Part shown: piece by piece, positions 23,894 through 33,304 of the stretch
How positions within the stretch are numbered: the first letter of the stretch is position 1
How the letters are laid out: every line of letters starts with the position of its first letter
Program-made: the position numbers and the translations under genes
Origin: Verrucomicrobiales bacterium
Lineage (GTDB): Bacteria; Verrucomicrobiota; Verrucomicrobiia; Verrucomicrobiales; DEV007
DNA: 39,578 bases
Direction of reading: 5' to 3'
Assembly (NCBI GenBank): GCA_016795505.1
Contig: JAEUHH010000030.1
Span: forward strand, 1-39,578
Notes under the pieces: model-generated
Told to the model about the DNA's origin: nothing
Databases searched by the model: none
What the model saw: only the letters and a program-made list of their open reading frames with translations

Positions 23894-25684
23894 TCAGGCC
23901 TTTTCCTCGGGCTCGGATGAGGCGGCGTTGTCGGCCACGTCGGCGGGCGCGATCTCCTCATCCTCTTCGCGGTTGGGCTCGTAGCCGTCCGGCATGCGGA
24001 GTGCGACGACGGAGCCGTCATCAATGCCATCGACGATCTGGATGAACTCGTCGTTGTGTTCGCCGATCTTGACGGGCTGCCGACGATATTCACCACCGTT
24101 TTTCATGAAGACGAAGTGGCGGTCCTTCTCGACGAAAACAGCCTGCACGGGCACGTAGAGCACGTCCTTCAGTTCGTTGACGATGATCTTGACCTTGGCA
24201 GTCATGCCCGGCTTGAGGAATTCGTGGGTGCCGGCGATCTCGATGGTGGAGGGATAGACCTTGAGGGAGGGATTGTAGCGCGAGGCGTTCGAGTCGGGCA
24301 GCACGGCCACCTTGGAGACGCGGCCTTCCAGGGTCTTGTCGGCGACGGCATCGGCGACGATCACGGCGCGCTGGCCGAGCTGCACCTTTTTGATGTGCGA
24401 CTCGTGGATCTTCACGTCCACGCCGAGGCGCGACATGTCGGGGATGGTGATGATGGGCTGGCCGAGCTTGAGGGCGGCGCCTTCGGAGATGGCTTCGTAG
24501 TAGCGGCCGCTGTAGTAGTCGGTGTTGCTGCCGCCGTAGGCGACGAGGCCGGGCTTTTGAGCGACGATGACGCAGCTTTTGACCTGATTCTCCAGATCGG
24601 CCCGCTTTTCCAACTGGAGGGCATAGCGGCGCTTGGCGGTGCGGAAGCGGGCCTCGGCTTGGGCGACGGCGGCGAAGGCTTCGCGTTTTTCGCGGATCAG
24701 CTCGAGAAGGGCCTCCTCGTAGGTGGAGAGCATCTTCTCGGCTTCCTTGGGGAATTCGTAATCGCGGAAGAGGCTGAGCTCCGTGTCCTTGGTCTGGACG
24801 GCGAGCTTGGCTTTCTCCAAGCCGACGAGTTCGTTCTCGAGGGTCTGCCGCGTGATGAAGTTGCGCTCGTGCAGCCGCTTGGCACCTTCCACGGATTCCT
24901 CGACGACGGCGAGTTCGGTTTTCGCGACGAGGGCCTCATCCTGCAGCCGGCGGATGGTCTGCTCGGCTTCGCCCTCACCGAGGCGGTCGGACTTGAGCAG
25001 CACGGAGAAATCGACGCTGGAAGCCTGACTGGCCTGACCGTCGGCGGTGAAGGGGGAATCGTCGGTCGGATCCTCCGACTCGGTGTAGAGGCGACCGGCA
25101 TCGAAGCTCTTGGCGATCAGGTCGGTGGCCTCCTTTTCGTAGGTGTCGATGGTCTCGGTGTCGTAGGGCAGGCTCAGGGACTGCAGGACCTCGCGGGCGG
25201 CCTTTTCACCGAGAAATTTCTGGAAATCGAGCAGCGCGAAGCGGAGCGCCTGACGAACCAGTTTGACTTCGCTGAGGCTCTCGCTCTGCTGGATCTCCAG
25301 ACCCTGTTTGGCTTCGGCGTAGAGGGACTCGGTCTGCTGGAACTCGACATCGTGATCGACGATGCTCTGCTCGATGCCGGACGAGTCGAGGCGCACGAGG
25401 ACTTTCTTCTGTTCGACATCCTCGGGCGTGACCTGATAGCCTTCCTCGATGATCTCGAGGATTTTGGTGCCCTCGGTGACCTTGACCTCGTTCTTGATCT
25501 CCAGGGACTGGAGCGCATGGATGTTGCCGCCCTCGAGGACGTCGATAACCAAATTACCCCGCTTTGCCGAAAATTCAGGCAGATCCTCGACCATGCCACC
25601 ATCGGACCCGGCGCGGTTGGCGTAGATCAGGATACCACCGCCCAGCGCGATGGCCGCGGCGATGATGATGGGTTTCTTACTCAT
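23894..25684 (-). CDS. Periplasmic adaptor (HlyD/MacA family), unusually long
   Basis: A 596-residue adaptor with an N-terminal membrane anchor (about 5-22). A lipoyl-type half motif follows (GNLVIDVLEGGNIHALQSLEIKNEV). The long alpha-helical hairpin (about 110-370) contains an extra segment rich in acidic residues around DPTDDSPF. Beta-barrel and membrane-proximal domains complete it (VDVKIHESHIKKVQLGQ, then LKPGMTAKVKI). MacA proteins are usually near 370-400 residues, so the hairpin region is enlarged. It links the MacB-type permease to the TolC-like protein. The ATG at 25684 overlaps the end of the TolC gene by eight bases, and the C-terminus is acidic (EEDEEIAPADVADN). Confidence 0.9.
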   Translation of the reverse strand: MSKKPIIIAAAIALGGGILIYANRAGSDGGMVEDLPEFSAKRGNLVIDVLEGGNIHALQSLEIKNEVKVTEGTKILEIIEEGYQVTPEDVEQKKVLVRLDSSGIEQSIVDHDVEFQQTESLYAEAKQGLEIQQSESLSEVKLVRQALRFALLDFQKFLGEKAAREVLQSLSLPYDTETIDTYEKEATDLIAKSFDAGRLYTESEDPTDDSPFTADGQASQASSVDFSVLLKSDRLGEGEAEQTIRRLQDEALVAKTELAVVEESVEGAKRLHERNFITRQTLENELVGLEKAKLAVQTKDTELSLFRDYEFPKEAEKMLSTYEEALLELIREKREAFAAVAQAEARFRTAKRRYALQLEKRADLENQVKSCVIVAQKPGLVAYGGSNTDYYSGRYYEAISEGAALKLGQPIITIPDMSRLGVDVKIHESHIKKVQLGQRAVIVADAVADKTLEGRVSKVAVLPDSNASRYNPSLKVYPSTIEIAGTHEFLKPGMTAKVKIIVNELKDVLYVPVQAVFVEKDRHFVFMKNGGEYRRQPVKIGEHNDEFIQIVDGIDDGSVVALRMPDGYEPNREEDEEIAPADVADNAASSEPEEKA

Positions 25685-27494
25685 TAGTTGTTCCTTCTTT
25701 CTGGAGTTTTTCCACCCATGACCCGTCTTTGTTAATATAAAGGATGCCCATGTCCTGCCACAGACGCAAACGCGCCAAGGTATGCTCCACAAGGGTTTGT
25801 GTGCGCTGATTTCGTGAGTTAACGAGGTCGCGCTGGGCGTCGACGAGGTCGCGGGCCTCGCCCTGTCCCAGCTCGGAGAGTAGCTCCTGCTCCTCCAGGC
25901 GTCGCTCGGCGAGTTGGACGCCGAGTTCGCTGATCTCGAAATTGCGCTTGGCCTGTTCGAGCGCCCGCCAGCCGTCGTAAACCTGGAGGCGCACCTGGTC
26001 GAGGGAGAGTTCCTCCTGCCGTTTCGACTGCTCCAGCGAGATCAGGGCGCTGCGGTATAGGTTGCGCTCTTCCTTGCGGTCGATGGGCAGGTCGACCTGG
26101 ACGCCGGCAGACCAGGCCTTGCGCTCGGGATTGAGGCTGGGGGTGATGTCGCCGGGGTCACTGATGACATCGTAGGTGCCGACGGCGTCGAGACCGGCCT
26201 GGAGTTCCACCTTGGCGACTTTGATTTTCCGCTCGGCATCGGCGATGCGGTCGCGGGCGGTTTCGAGGTCGGGCCGGGCGGTGAGGGCGAGTTTGACGGC
26301 TTCGTCACGGCTGATGCCGGGATCTTCGATGGAAAGTTTCGACAATTCGGTGTCGGCGAGCACGATTTTCTCCTCGACGGGCAGGCCGAGTTCGATTTTC
26401 AGCTCGTCGAGTTGGTTTTGGTAATCCCGGATGGCATTGACCCACTGGCTCTCGGCCTGGAGCAGGGCCTGCCGGAGCTGGCCGAGCTCGGTCTGGGTGC
26501 GGCGGTCCTCCTCGGCCAGCGCTTCCTCGCGCTCGACGTTTTTCACGAAGCCCTGGTAGGCGACCCAGTTGTTTTTGACCGTGTCGCGCGCCTGCAGGAC
26601 GCCGTAGTAGCGAGAAACGATGTCGACAATGAAGGTGCGGCGGAAATTCGCAAAATCGCGGATGGCGTAGAGCAGCTCACGATCGGCCTGGGTGAGGGTC
26701 TCCATGGTCGTCCGGTAGCCACCGCCCTTCAGCAGCGGCTGGGTCAGGGTCACGGCGAGCTTGGAATTGTTGATCGAGGTGTCGCCGGCGATGAAATTGA
26801 GGAAATCGGACGTGAAATCGGCCGCCAGCCGCGCGCCGGTGCGCTGGAGCATGGTGAAGCCGATGCGCTGGTTGCGCGTGAAGGTGCGGGTGGCGATGAG
26901 CTCGTCGATCTGCTCCTGCACCTGCTCGGCGACCTCGGGGGCGGGCGCCTCGGTCACAACGCCGGTGATGGGGTCCACGACCGGTGGTGGAGGGGGCGGC
27001 GGCGGGGGTGGGGGAGGCGGATCGCCTTCGCGGAAGTCCTCGGTGTAAGTCGCATCGCCGCCGGCGGAAAAGATCGGCGCGAGTTCGTGGCGGGTCAGGG
27101 TCAGATCGAGGGCCTGGAGATAGATCGTCTCTTTTTGGCTCAGGTAGCCGCGATTGTGATGGATGGCGAGGTCGAGGGCATCGGCGAGCGGGAGGACGCG
27201 GGCGCCTTTTTCGGCATCGGCCATGGCACCGAGGAATTCGCCGGTGGCCTTGTTTTTATCGAGTTGGTCGAGGGGCTTTTTCTCGGCTTCGCGGATATCG
27301 AGTGACTCGGGATCGACATTTTCCACCTTGCCGGTCTTCGACCACAGGATGCGCTTGGTCTCGCGGTCGGCGGTCTTTTCGTAGAATCCGGGCGCGCACC
27401 CGGACAGCCCCACGACGGCGGTCGCCGTGAGCAAAGCTATCCTCGTGGGACGCGCGGTGGCGCTCCCTCTGCCTGTTTCGTTTCGGTTTCGCAT
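25677..27494 (-). CDS. TolC family outer membrane lipoprotein with poly-proline loop
   Basis: A 605-residue outer-membrane efflux protein. It has a signal peptide with lipobox LSGC (acylated C33), then two repeats of long amphipathic helices typical of TolC (for example QADRELLYAIRDFANFRRTFI and the DLETARDRIADAERKIKVAKVEL segment). Between the first pair of beta-strands (DATYTEDF and RIGFTML) is a segment with 13 consecutive prolines (26982-27020) followed by an acidic helix-like stretch; by topology this is an extracellular loop. It forms the exit duct of the export system and is the first gene of the operon, overlapping the adaptor start by eight bases. A 154-bp gap separates it from glgB. 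Confidence 0.93.
   Translation of the reverse strand: MRNRNETGRGSATARPTRIALLTATAVVGLSGCAPGFYEKTADRETKRILWSKTGKVENVDPESLDIREAEKKPLDQLDKNKATGEFLGAMADAEKGARVLPLADALDLAIHHNRGYLSQKETIYLQALDLTLTRHELAPIFSAGGDATYTEDFREGDPPPPPPPPPPPPPVVDPITGVVTEAPAPEVAEQVQEQIDELIATRTFTRNQRIGFTMLQRTGARLAADFTSDFLNFIAGDTSINNSKLAVTLTQPLLKGGGYRTTMETLTQADRELLYAIRDFANFRRTFIVDIVSRYYGVLQARDTVKNNWVAYQGFVKNVEREEALAEEDRRTQTELGQLRQALLQAESQWVNAIRDYQNQLDELKIELGLPVEEKIVLADTELSKLSIEDPGISRDEAVKLALTARPDLETARDRIADAERKIKVAKVELQAGLDAVGTYDVISDPGDITPSLNPERKAWSAGVQVDLPIDRKEERNLYRSALISLEQSKRQEELSLDQVRLQVYDGWRALEQAKRNFEISELGVQLAERRLEEQELLSELGQGEARDLVDAQRDLVNSRNQRTQTLVEHTLARLRLWQDMGILYINKDGSWVEKLQKEGTTNE
25692..25696 (-). promoter_or_regulatory. 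Shine-Dalgarno site AAGGA of the adaptor gene
   Basis: AAGGA seven bases before the ATG at 25684, inside the 3' end of the tolC-like gene. It is notable because most other starts in the window have no such site, and it fixes this start. Confidence 0.6.
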
Positions 27495-27648
27495 CGGTTC
27501 CGTTTCGGGCGGAATCGATTCTCCCTTCGTTTTTCAGGGGCGAAGATGCAATCGCGCGATGCGGCCATCGTTTTGGCCTTGCGAGTGCCGGGGATGTTCC
27601 TGATGAGCCGGTTACAAAAGCTGGGGCGATATCCGGGTCGGCGGATTT

Positions 27649-29868
<2,220 letters not shown>

Positions 29869-30029
29869 GGGTAAAAGCTCAGTCTCAGGGGTTTCCAAAA
29901 GCAACGCTCAAGCCAACCTAAGGCGCTTTTCTGAAAAAGAAACCGCCCTCGCCCCGGTCACGACGGCTTTGTGCGCAGCGCCAAGGTTCCACTCCAAGAA
30001 GGCGGGGAAAATCGACCCACAAGAGCAGT

Positions 30030-30050
30030 TTTTGCCTAAAAATGGCAAAA
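30030..30050. promoter_or_regulatory. Inverted repeat TTTTGCC/GGCAAAA, candidate operator
   Basis: Seven-base arms (30030-30036 and 30044-30050) around a TAAAAAT centre lie in the AT-rich divergent region between glgB and the gene at 30143, 18 bases before the -35 element. It could bind a regulator of the rightward promoter. It is placed wrongly to be a terminator for either gene. Confidence 0.45.
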
Positions 30051-30067
30051 TTTTTAAATATTCAGGA

Positions 30068-30095
30068 TTGCTTAACTATCAATTTTTGCTAGAAT
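30068..30095 (+). promoter_or_regulatory. Sigma70-type promoter with extended -10
   Basis: TTGCTT (30068-30073), a 16-base spacer and TAGAAT (30090-30095) preceded by TGC. Transcription would begin near 30102, about 40 bases before the ATG at 30143. The same TGC-TA-x-AAT form is used at 18123-18131. Confidence 0.55.
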
Positions 30096-30142
30096 TTCCA
30101 GAATCAGGCTGACCGCAACCACTCAACCCGTTCCTCCCCATC

Positions 30143-30928
30143 ATGAGCCGGTTCCTCCGAATCCTCCTTATCACAGCCGCCAGCATAGCTCCCTTGGCGG
30201 CGTCCGCCCAACCCTCCTCGTTTCCCTCGGCCGTCACGACGCTGCGCAATTTCGGGCGTGAGCGCGGCGACGCCGTCCTCTCCCGCGTCGTTGGTGTGGT
30301 GGGCTTCAATGGCCAGGATCAGCCCGCCCAGTGGCTGCTCTTGCAAGCCGATGCCGAGACGCCCAACCTGTTGCACGAATACGCGGTGCAGGGTGGACGG
30401 GTCGTCGCCCACCGCGAGTTTTTCCGCAATCCAGGCCAGGATCTGCCCAACATCCCGATCGCCGTCTCGAAGCTGGCGATCGACTCTCCGCAGGCCTTTG
30501 CCCTGGCCAATCAGGCGGCGCGAAAGGCTGGTATCGGCTTCGATGCCATGAACTACCAGCTCCGCTGCCGCGATCTGCGCAACGAGCCGATCTGGGTGCT
30601 CAGCCTCATGGATGGCGCCCGCCGGGTCGTCGGAGTCGTCTACATCTCGGCGTTGAATGGCGAGACGCTGCGCACGGTGTGGAATCAGGCGGGTCCGCTG
30701 ACCACATCGGCTCCTCCCGTCGCGCCGCCGGCTCCCGCGGCGTCGGTCATGGCTCCGCCCGCGCCCCAGCAGCAGCAGCAACAACGCCGGGAATCCTCGT
30801 CGCGCGGCTTGATTCCGCAACTCGCGGACAGAATCTCTGACCGCCGCTCCGGCGGTGGTGGCCAGGCCCGCCATCTGGTCGATCCGGCCACGAATCCCTA
30901 CGCCACGCCGGGCATGCCGGCCCGCTGA
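30143..30928 (+). CDS. Secreted protein of unknown function, PepSY-like segment
   Basis: A 261-residue exported protein with a clear signal peptide (LLITAASIAPLAASA, cleavage before QP). The central part (about 100-180) has a helix AFALANQAARKAGIGFDAM followed by three strands, PIWVLSLMDGARRVVGVVYISALNGETLRT; this resembles the PepSY fold, whose members are often small inhibitory or binding domains. The tail has Ala/Pro runs, six consecutive glutamines encoded by CAG/CAA codons and a Gly/Arg-rich end. No name can be given. It has its own promoter and is convergent with the next gene, whose stop is five bases away. Confidence 0.78.
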   Translation: MSRFLRILLITAASIAPLAASAQPSSFPSAVTTLRNFGRERGDAVLSRVVGVVGFNGQDQPAQWLLLQADAETPNLLHEYAVQGGRVVAHREFFRNPGQDLPNIPIAVSKLAIDSPQAFALANQAARKAGIGFDAMNYQLRCRDLRNEPIWVLSLMDGARRVVGVVYISALNGETLRTVWNQAGPLTTSAPPVAPPAPAASVMAPPAPQQQQQQRRESSSRGLIPQLADRISDRRSGGGGQARHLVDPATNPYATPGMPAR

Positions 30929-30933
30929 GGGTT

Positions 30934-31401
30934 TCAGGGAGCAGCCGTGCGCCGCACGATGCCGCTGACGGTGCCGCCTTTCCCGTCACCGCCCCACCAG
31001 CGGCCCGCGTAGGTGTCGCGGTGAAACAACACCCGTGCCGACCACGCCTTGCCGTCGCCGATCGGCACTTCGTCGAGGATCAGCACCGCCGAGTCGCCGG
31101 CGAACTTCACCACCGACGGGATCGGATACTCGATGGTTTGTCCCTGGCGCGTCACCTTCCAGACGATGACCCAGCGGTCACCGGCTTGTTGCTCGGCGCG
31201 GGCCACCTCGTAGCGGTCGGCCTTTTCCGCTCCGACGCGGTTGCCGGAGATCGGCGCCCAAGTGCCCTCCAGAGTGGCTGCCTGCAACATCGCGGTAAAG
31301 CCGGCGGCGGTGCCGGCATCGGGTGACTCGGCGCGGCCGGGCAGGGCAAAGGCGGCAAAAAAGCCAAGGACGGCGAGAGTGGGGAGCAACGGGGCATTCA
31401 T
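30934..31401 (-). CDS. Small secreted protein of unknown function
   Basis: A 155-residue protein with a signal peptide (LLPTLAVLGFFAAFALPGRA, cleavage before ES). The mature part is predicted to be strand-rich (WVIVWKVTRQ, AVLILDEVP, WSARVLFHRDTYAGRWWGG) and looks like a small beta-barrel or lipocalin-like domain, with LEGTWAPISGN recalling proteins that open with a GxW motif. No family is recognised with confidence. The rhodanese gene upstream is on the same strand (gap 57 bp) and may be cotranscribed. Confidence 0.75.
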   Translation of the reverse strand: MNAPLLPTLAVLGFFAAFALPGRAESPDAGTAAGFTAMLQAATLEGTWAPISGNRVGAEKADRYEVARAEQQAGDRWVIVWKVTRQGQTIEYPIPSVVKFAGDSAVLILDEVPIGDGKAWSARVLFHRDTYAGRWWGGDGKGGTVSGIVRRTAAP

Positions 31402-31458
31402 GGCGGGTAGCGGCGGGTGAGATGTCGCCTCCCGTTTTACTGCGATCAGCCAGCCTGA

Positions 31459-31890
31459 TCAAGGCAAAGCCGGCAACTGCCGCCAGTCGCCCCGCAGGAC
31501 ATGGACCGGATCGAGCCCGAGCAACTCCCGCAGTCTCCCGGCGATGTCGTGGCTGCGCTCGCAACCCGAGCCATCGCAGTACACCACCACGGGCCGACCG
31601 ATGGCGGCCTGGAGGCGGTCCTGATGGTCGAACAGTTGATTGCCCCAGTCTTCCTGATTCAGCAGGATCGACCCGGCGACATGGCCCGCCTCGTAGTCGG
31701 CCTGCGGCCTGGCATCGACCCAGAGGACATCCGGCCCCAGCGCCGCCGCCTGATCGACGGTGATATCCCAGCGATCCTGCGTGGCTGACAGGTACCAGGC
31801 CGGGGCGCGGGGATGCAGCCAGGCCGTTGCTGCCGCCAAGCCGGTGGAAAGGGCGAGCAACCAAAGCGTCTGGATGGCGAGGCGTTTCAT
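31459..31890 (-). CDS. Exported rhodanese-like protein
   Basis: A 143-residue single-domain rhodanese with an N-terminal signal anchor (about 5-24, IQTLWLLALSTGLAAATAW). Motifs: DVLWVDARPQADYEAGHVAGSILL and the active-site loop VVVYCDGSGCERS, in which C105 is the persulfide-forming cysteine; the loop also contains C110. Members move sulfur or sense redox state; periplasmic location is inferred. It lies downstream of the SGNH-like gene with the third copy of the hairpin repeat in the gap. The ATG at 31890 was chosen for the signal segment; the frame upstream only translates repeat DNA. Confidence 0.87.
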   Translation of the reverse strand: MKRLAIQTLWLLALSTGLAAATAWLHPRAPAWYLSATQDRWDITVDQAAALGPDVLWVDARPQADYEAGHVAGSILLNQEDWGNQLFDHQDRLQAAIGRPVVVYCDGSGCERSHDIAGRLRELLGLDPVHVLRGDWRQLPALP

Positions 31891-31928
31891 CGGAACCCGA
31901 ATCGGTGCGCAGCCGGAGCCGCGAGTTC

Positions 31929-31993
31929 CAATGAAACCCTGTCTGATCGCCGAGGCAACAGGGTTGGATCGGAGATCAGACCCTGTCTCATCG
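31929..31993. repeat. 22-bp-period hairpin repeat, locus C (three units, middle core inverted)
   Basis: Units at 31929-31949, 31951-31971 and 31973-31993, exact 22-bp period. Units 1 and 3 have ACCCTGT; unit 2 has the reverse complement ACAGGGT but keeps CGA and ATCG at its ends. Unit 3 contains the stop codon (31988-31990) of the upstream SGNH-like gene. The array fills much of the gap before the rhodanese gene. Confidence 0.8.
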
Positions 31994-33304
31994 GATGAAA
32001 GTCCAGGAGTCGAGCCAGTAAACCACCGCGTCGAGATCCTCGGGGCCGGCATTGAGACGGGGATCGGATGCGACTTTCGGGTGCCGGGCCTGATAGGCAT
32101 CGAGGGGGAGCAGATTCACGCTGAGTCGCTTGCCGGCCTTCACCCGGCCGAGGGCGGTGATCTGGCGCTCCGTGACGGCATAACCGATGAAGTGAACCGT
32201 CTGGCCGGCGGGGAAATCGGGGCTGTCGAGGATGGTGGCGCTGAGGTGGACCAGGCCATTCGGATAGGGCAGGGTGGCGGGGCGGCTTTTCTGGGTGGCA
32301 TCGTCCCAGCCGAGCGCCGTCTGCACGCGGACATTGGCCGTGCGTGGGGCGCCGAGGGTCAGGTCGGGCTCGGACTCGATGGGGGGAAAGGCGTCGCCGG
32401 TGAGGCGTGGGTAGTGCATCATCCAGACCACGAGGCCGGTGCCGTCGAGGTATTCGTTGGGAAACAGGAACAACAGGTCGGCGACCCGGCTTTCGTCGCC
32501 GAGGGCGGAGAGTCCCCTGAGTTGGCGCCACTCGGGTTGGTGCTTGCGGGTGAGTTCGGCGAAGTCCCCGGCGAAGCAATTGCCCATGAAAACGACTTTG
32601 CGCGCGCCGTCGGCTCCGGGGCCGAGTTCCCACTGCTCCAATTGATCGGCCAAGGCGCCGGCTAGCCGGGTCATCGGGTCGATGCGGAGGTGGGCGGTGT
32701 CGTCTTCCCAGAGGGTGGGGTCGGCGGCGTGTTCGAGGAACAGGGGCTCTGCATCGTAAGCCGGGATGCCGGCCCGGCGGAGATTCTCCAGAGTGCCCCG
32801 GACGGCGCGGCGCTCGGCGGGATCGGGCAGGGCATTGGCTTTGCGCGAGGCGGGAAAGAGATTTTGATAGGTCGGCAGGGCGACGACGGCCAACTGGATG
32901 CCGCGGGGTTTCAGCAAAGCGGCGAGTTCGGCTGCGCGTTCGGCGGCAGCCGTGATGCTGGGGGTGCGGATGCGGCCCTTGGCTTGGGCGTGGCGCAGGT
33001 CCCAGGCAGGTTTTCCGCTGATGAGGATGAGTCCGGTCAGAATCGCGGTGACGGCGGGCGGGGCAATGGCCCGGGTGCGGCTTTGTTGGCGGGCAGTGGC
33101 TTTTTTTAGCCGGGCCCAGATACTCCAGGCGATGACCACCAGGCCGAGAACGAACAGGATTCGGAGCGGCCAGCGCAGAGCCATGGGAGCCCAGATGAGG
33201 GCGATGCCGCTGGCCAGACTGGCGAGCGCGGCGACCGGGGCGGTCAGCCGATGGGCCAACAGGGCGGAGCGGCGGCCCGGTGGGGGCTGAGACGGTTCTG
33301 TCAT
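31988..33304 (-). CDS. SGNH/AlgX-like membrane-anchored protein with Cys at the nucleophile position
   Basis: A 438-residue protein with two or three N-terminal membrane helices (about 22-40, 46-64 and perhaps 82-97) and an outer domain resembling the AlgX/AlgJ/SGNH hydrolase-like family that O-acetylates polysaccharides. Visible are ALPTYQNLFPASRK (143-155), DDTAHLRIDP (201-210, the place of the usual DxHW motif) and VVFMGNCFAGDF (237-248) where GDSF is expected. The serine position is therefore cysteine and the aspartate is asparagine, so activity may be altered. The ATG overlaps the stop of the PBP4-type gene (ATGA), which suggests a shared role in wall or polysaccharide modification. Its stop codon lies in the hairpin repeat. 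Confidence 0.72.
   Translation of the reverse strand: MTEPSQPPPGRRSALLAHRLTAPVAALASLASGIALIWAPMALRWPLRILFVLGLVVIAWSIWARLKKATARQQSRTRAIAPPAVTAILTGLILISGKPAWDLRHAQAKGRIRTPSITAAAERAAELAALLKPRGIQLAVVALPTYQNLFPASRKANALPDPAERRAVRGTLENLRRAGIPAYDAEPLFLEHAADPTLWEDDTAHLRIDPMTRLAGALADQLEQWELGPGADGARKVVFMGNCFAGDFAELTRKHQPEWRQLRGLSALGDESRVADLLFLFPNEYLDGTGLVVWMMHYPRLTGDAFPPIESEPDLTLGAPRTANVRVQTALGWDDATQKSRPATLPYPNGLVHLSATILDSPDFPAGQTVHFIGYAVTERQITALGRVKAGKRLSVNLLPLDAYQARHPKVASDPRLNAGPEDLDAVVYWLDSWTFIR

Noticed and set aside
24056-25687. 543-residue plus-strand reading frame
   Set aside because: Leu/Gly/Asp-rich antisense of the adaptor gene, whose own frame has clear HlyD features.
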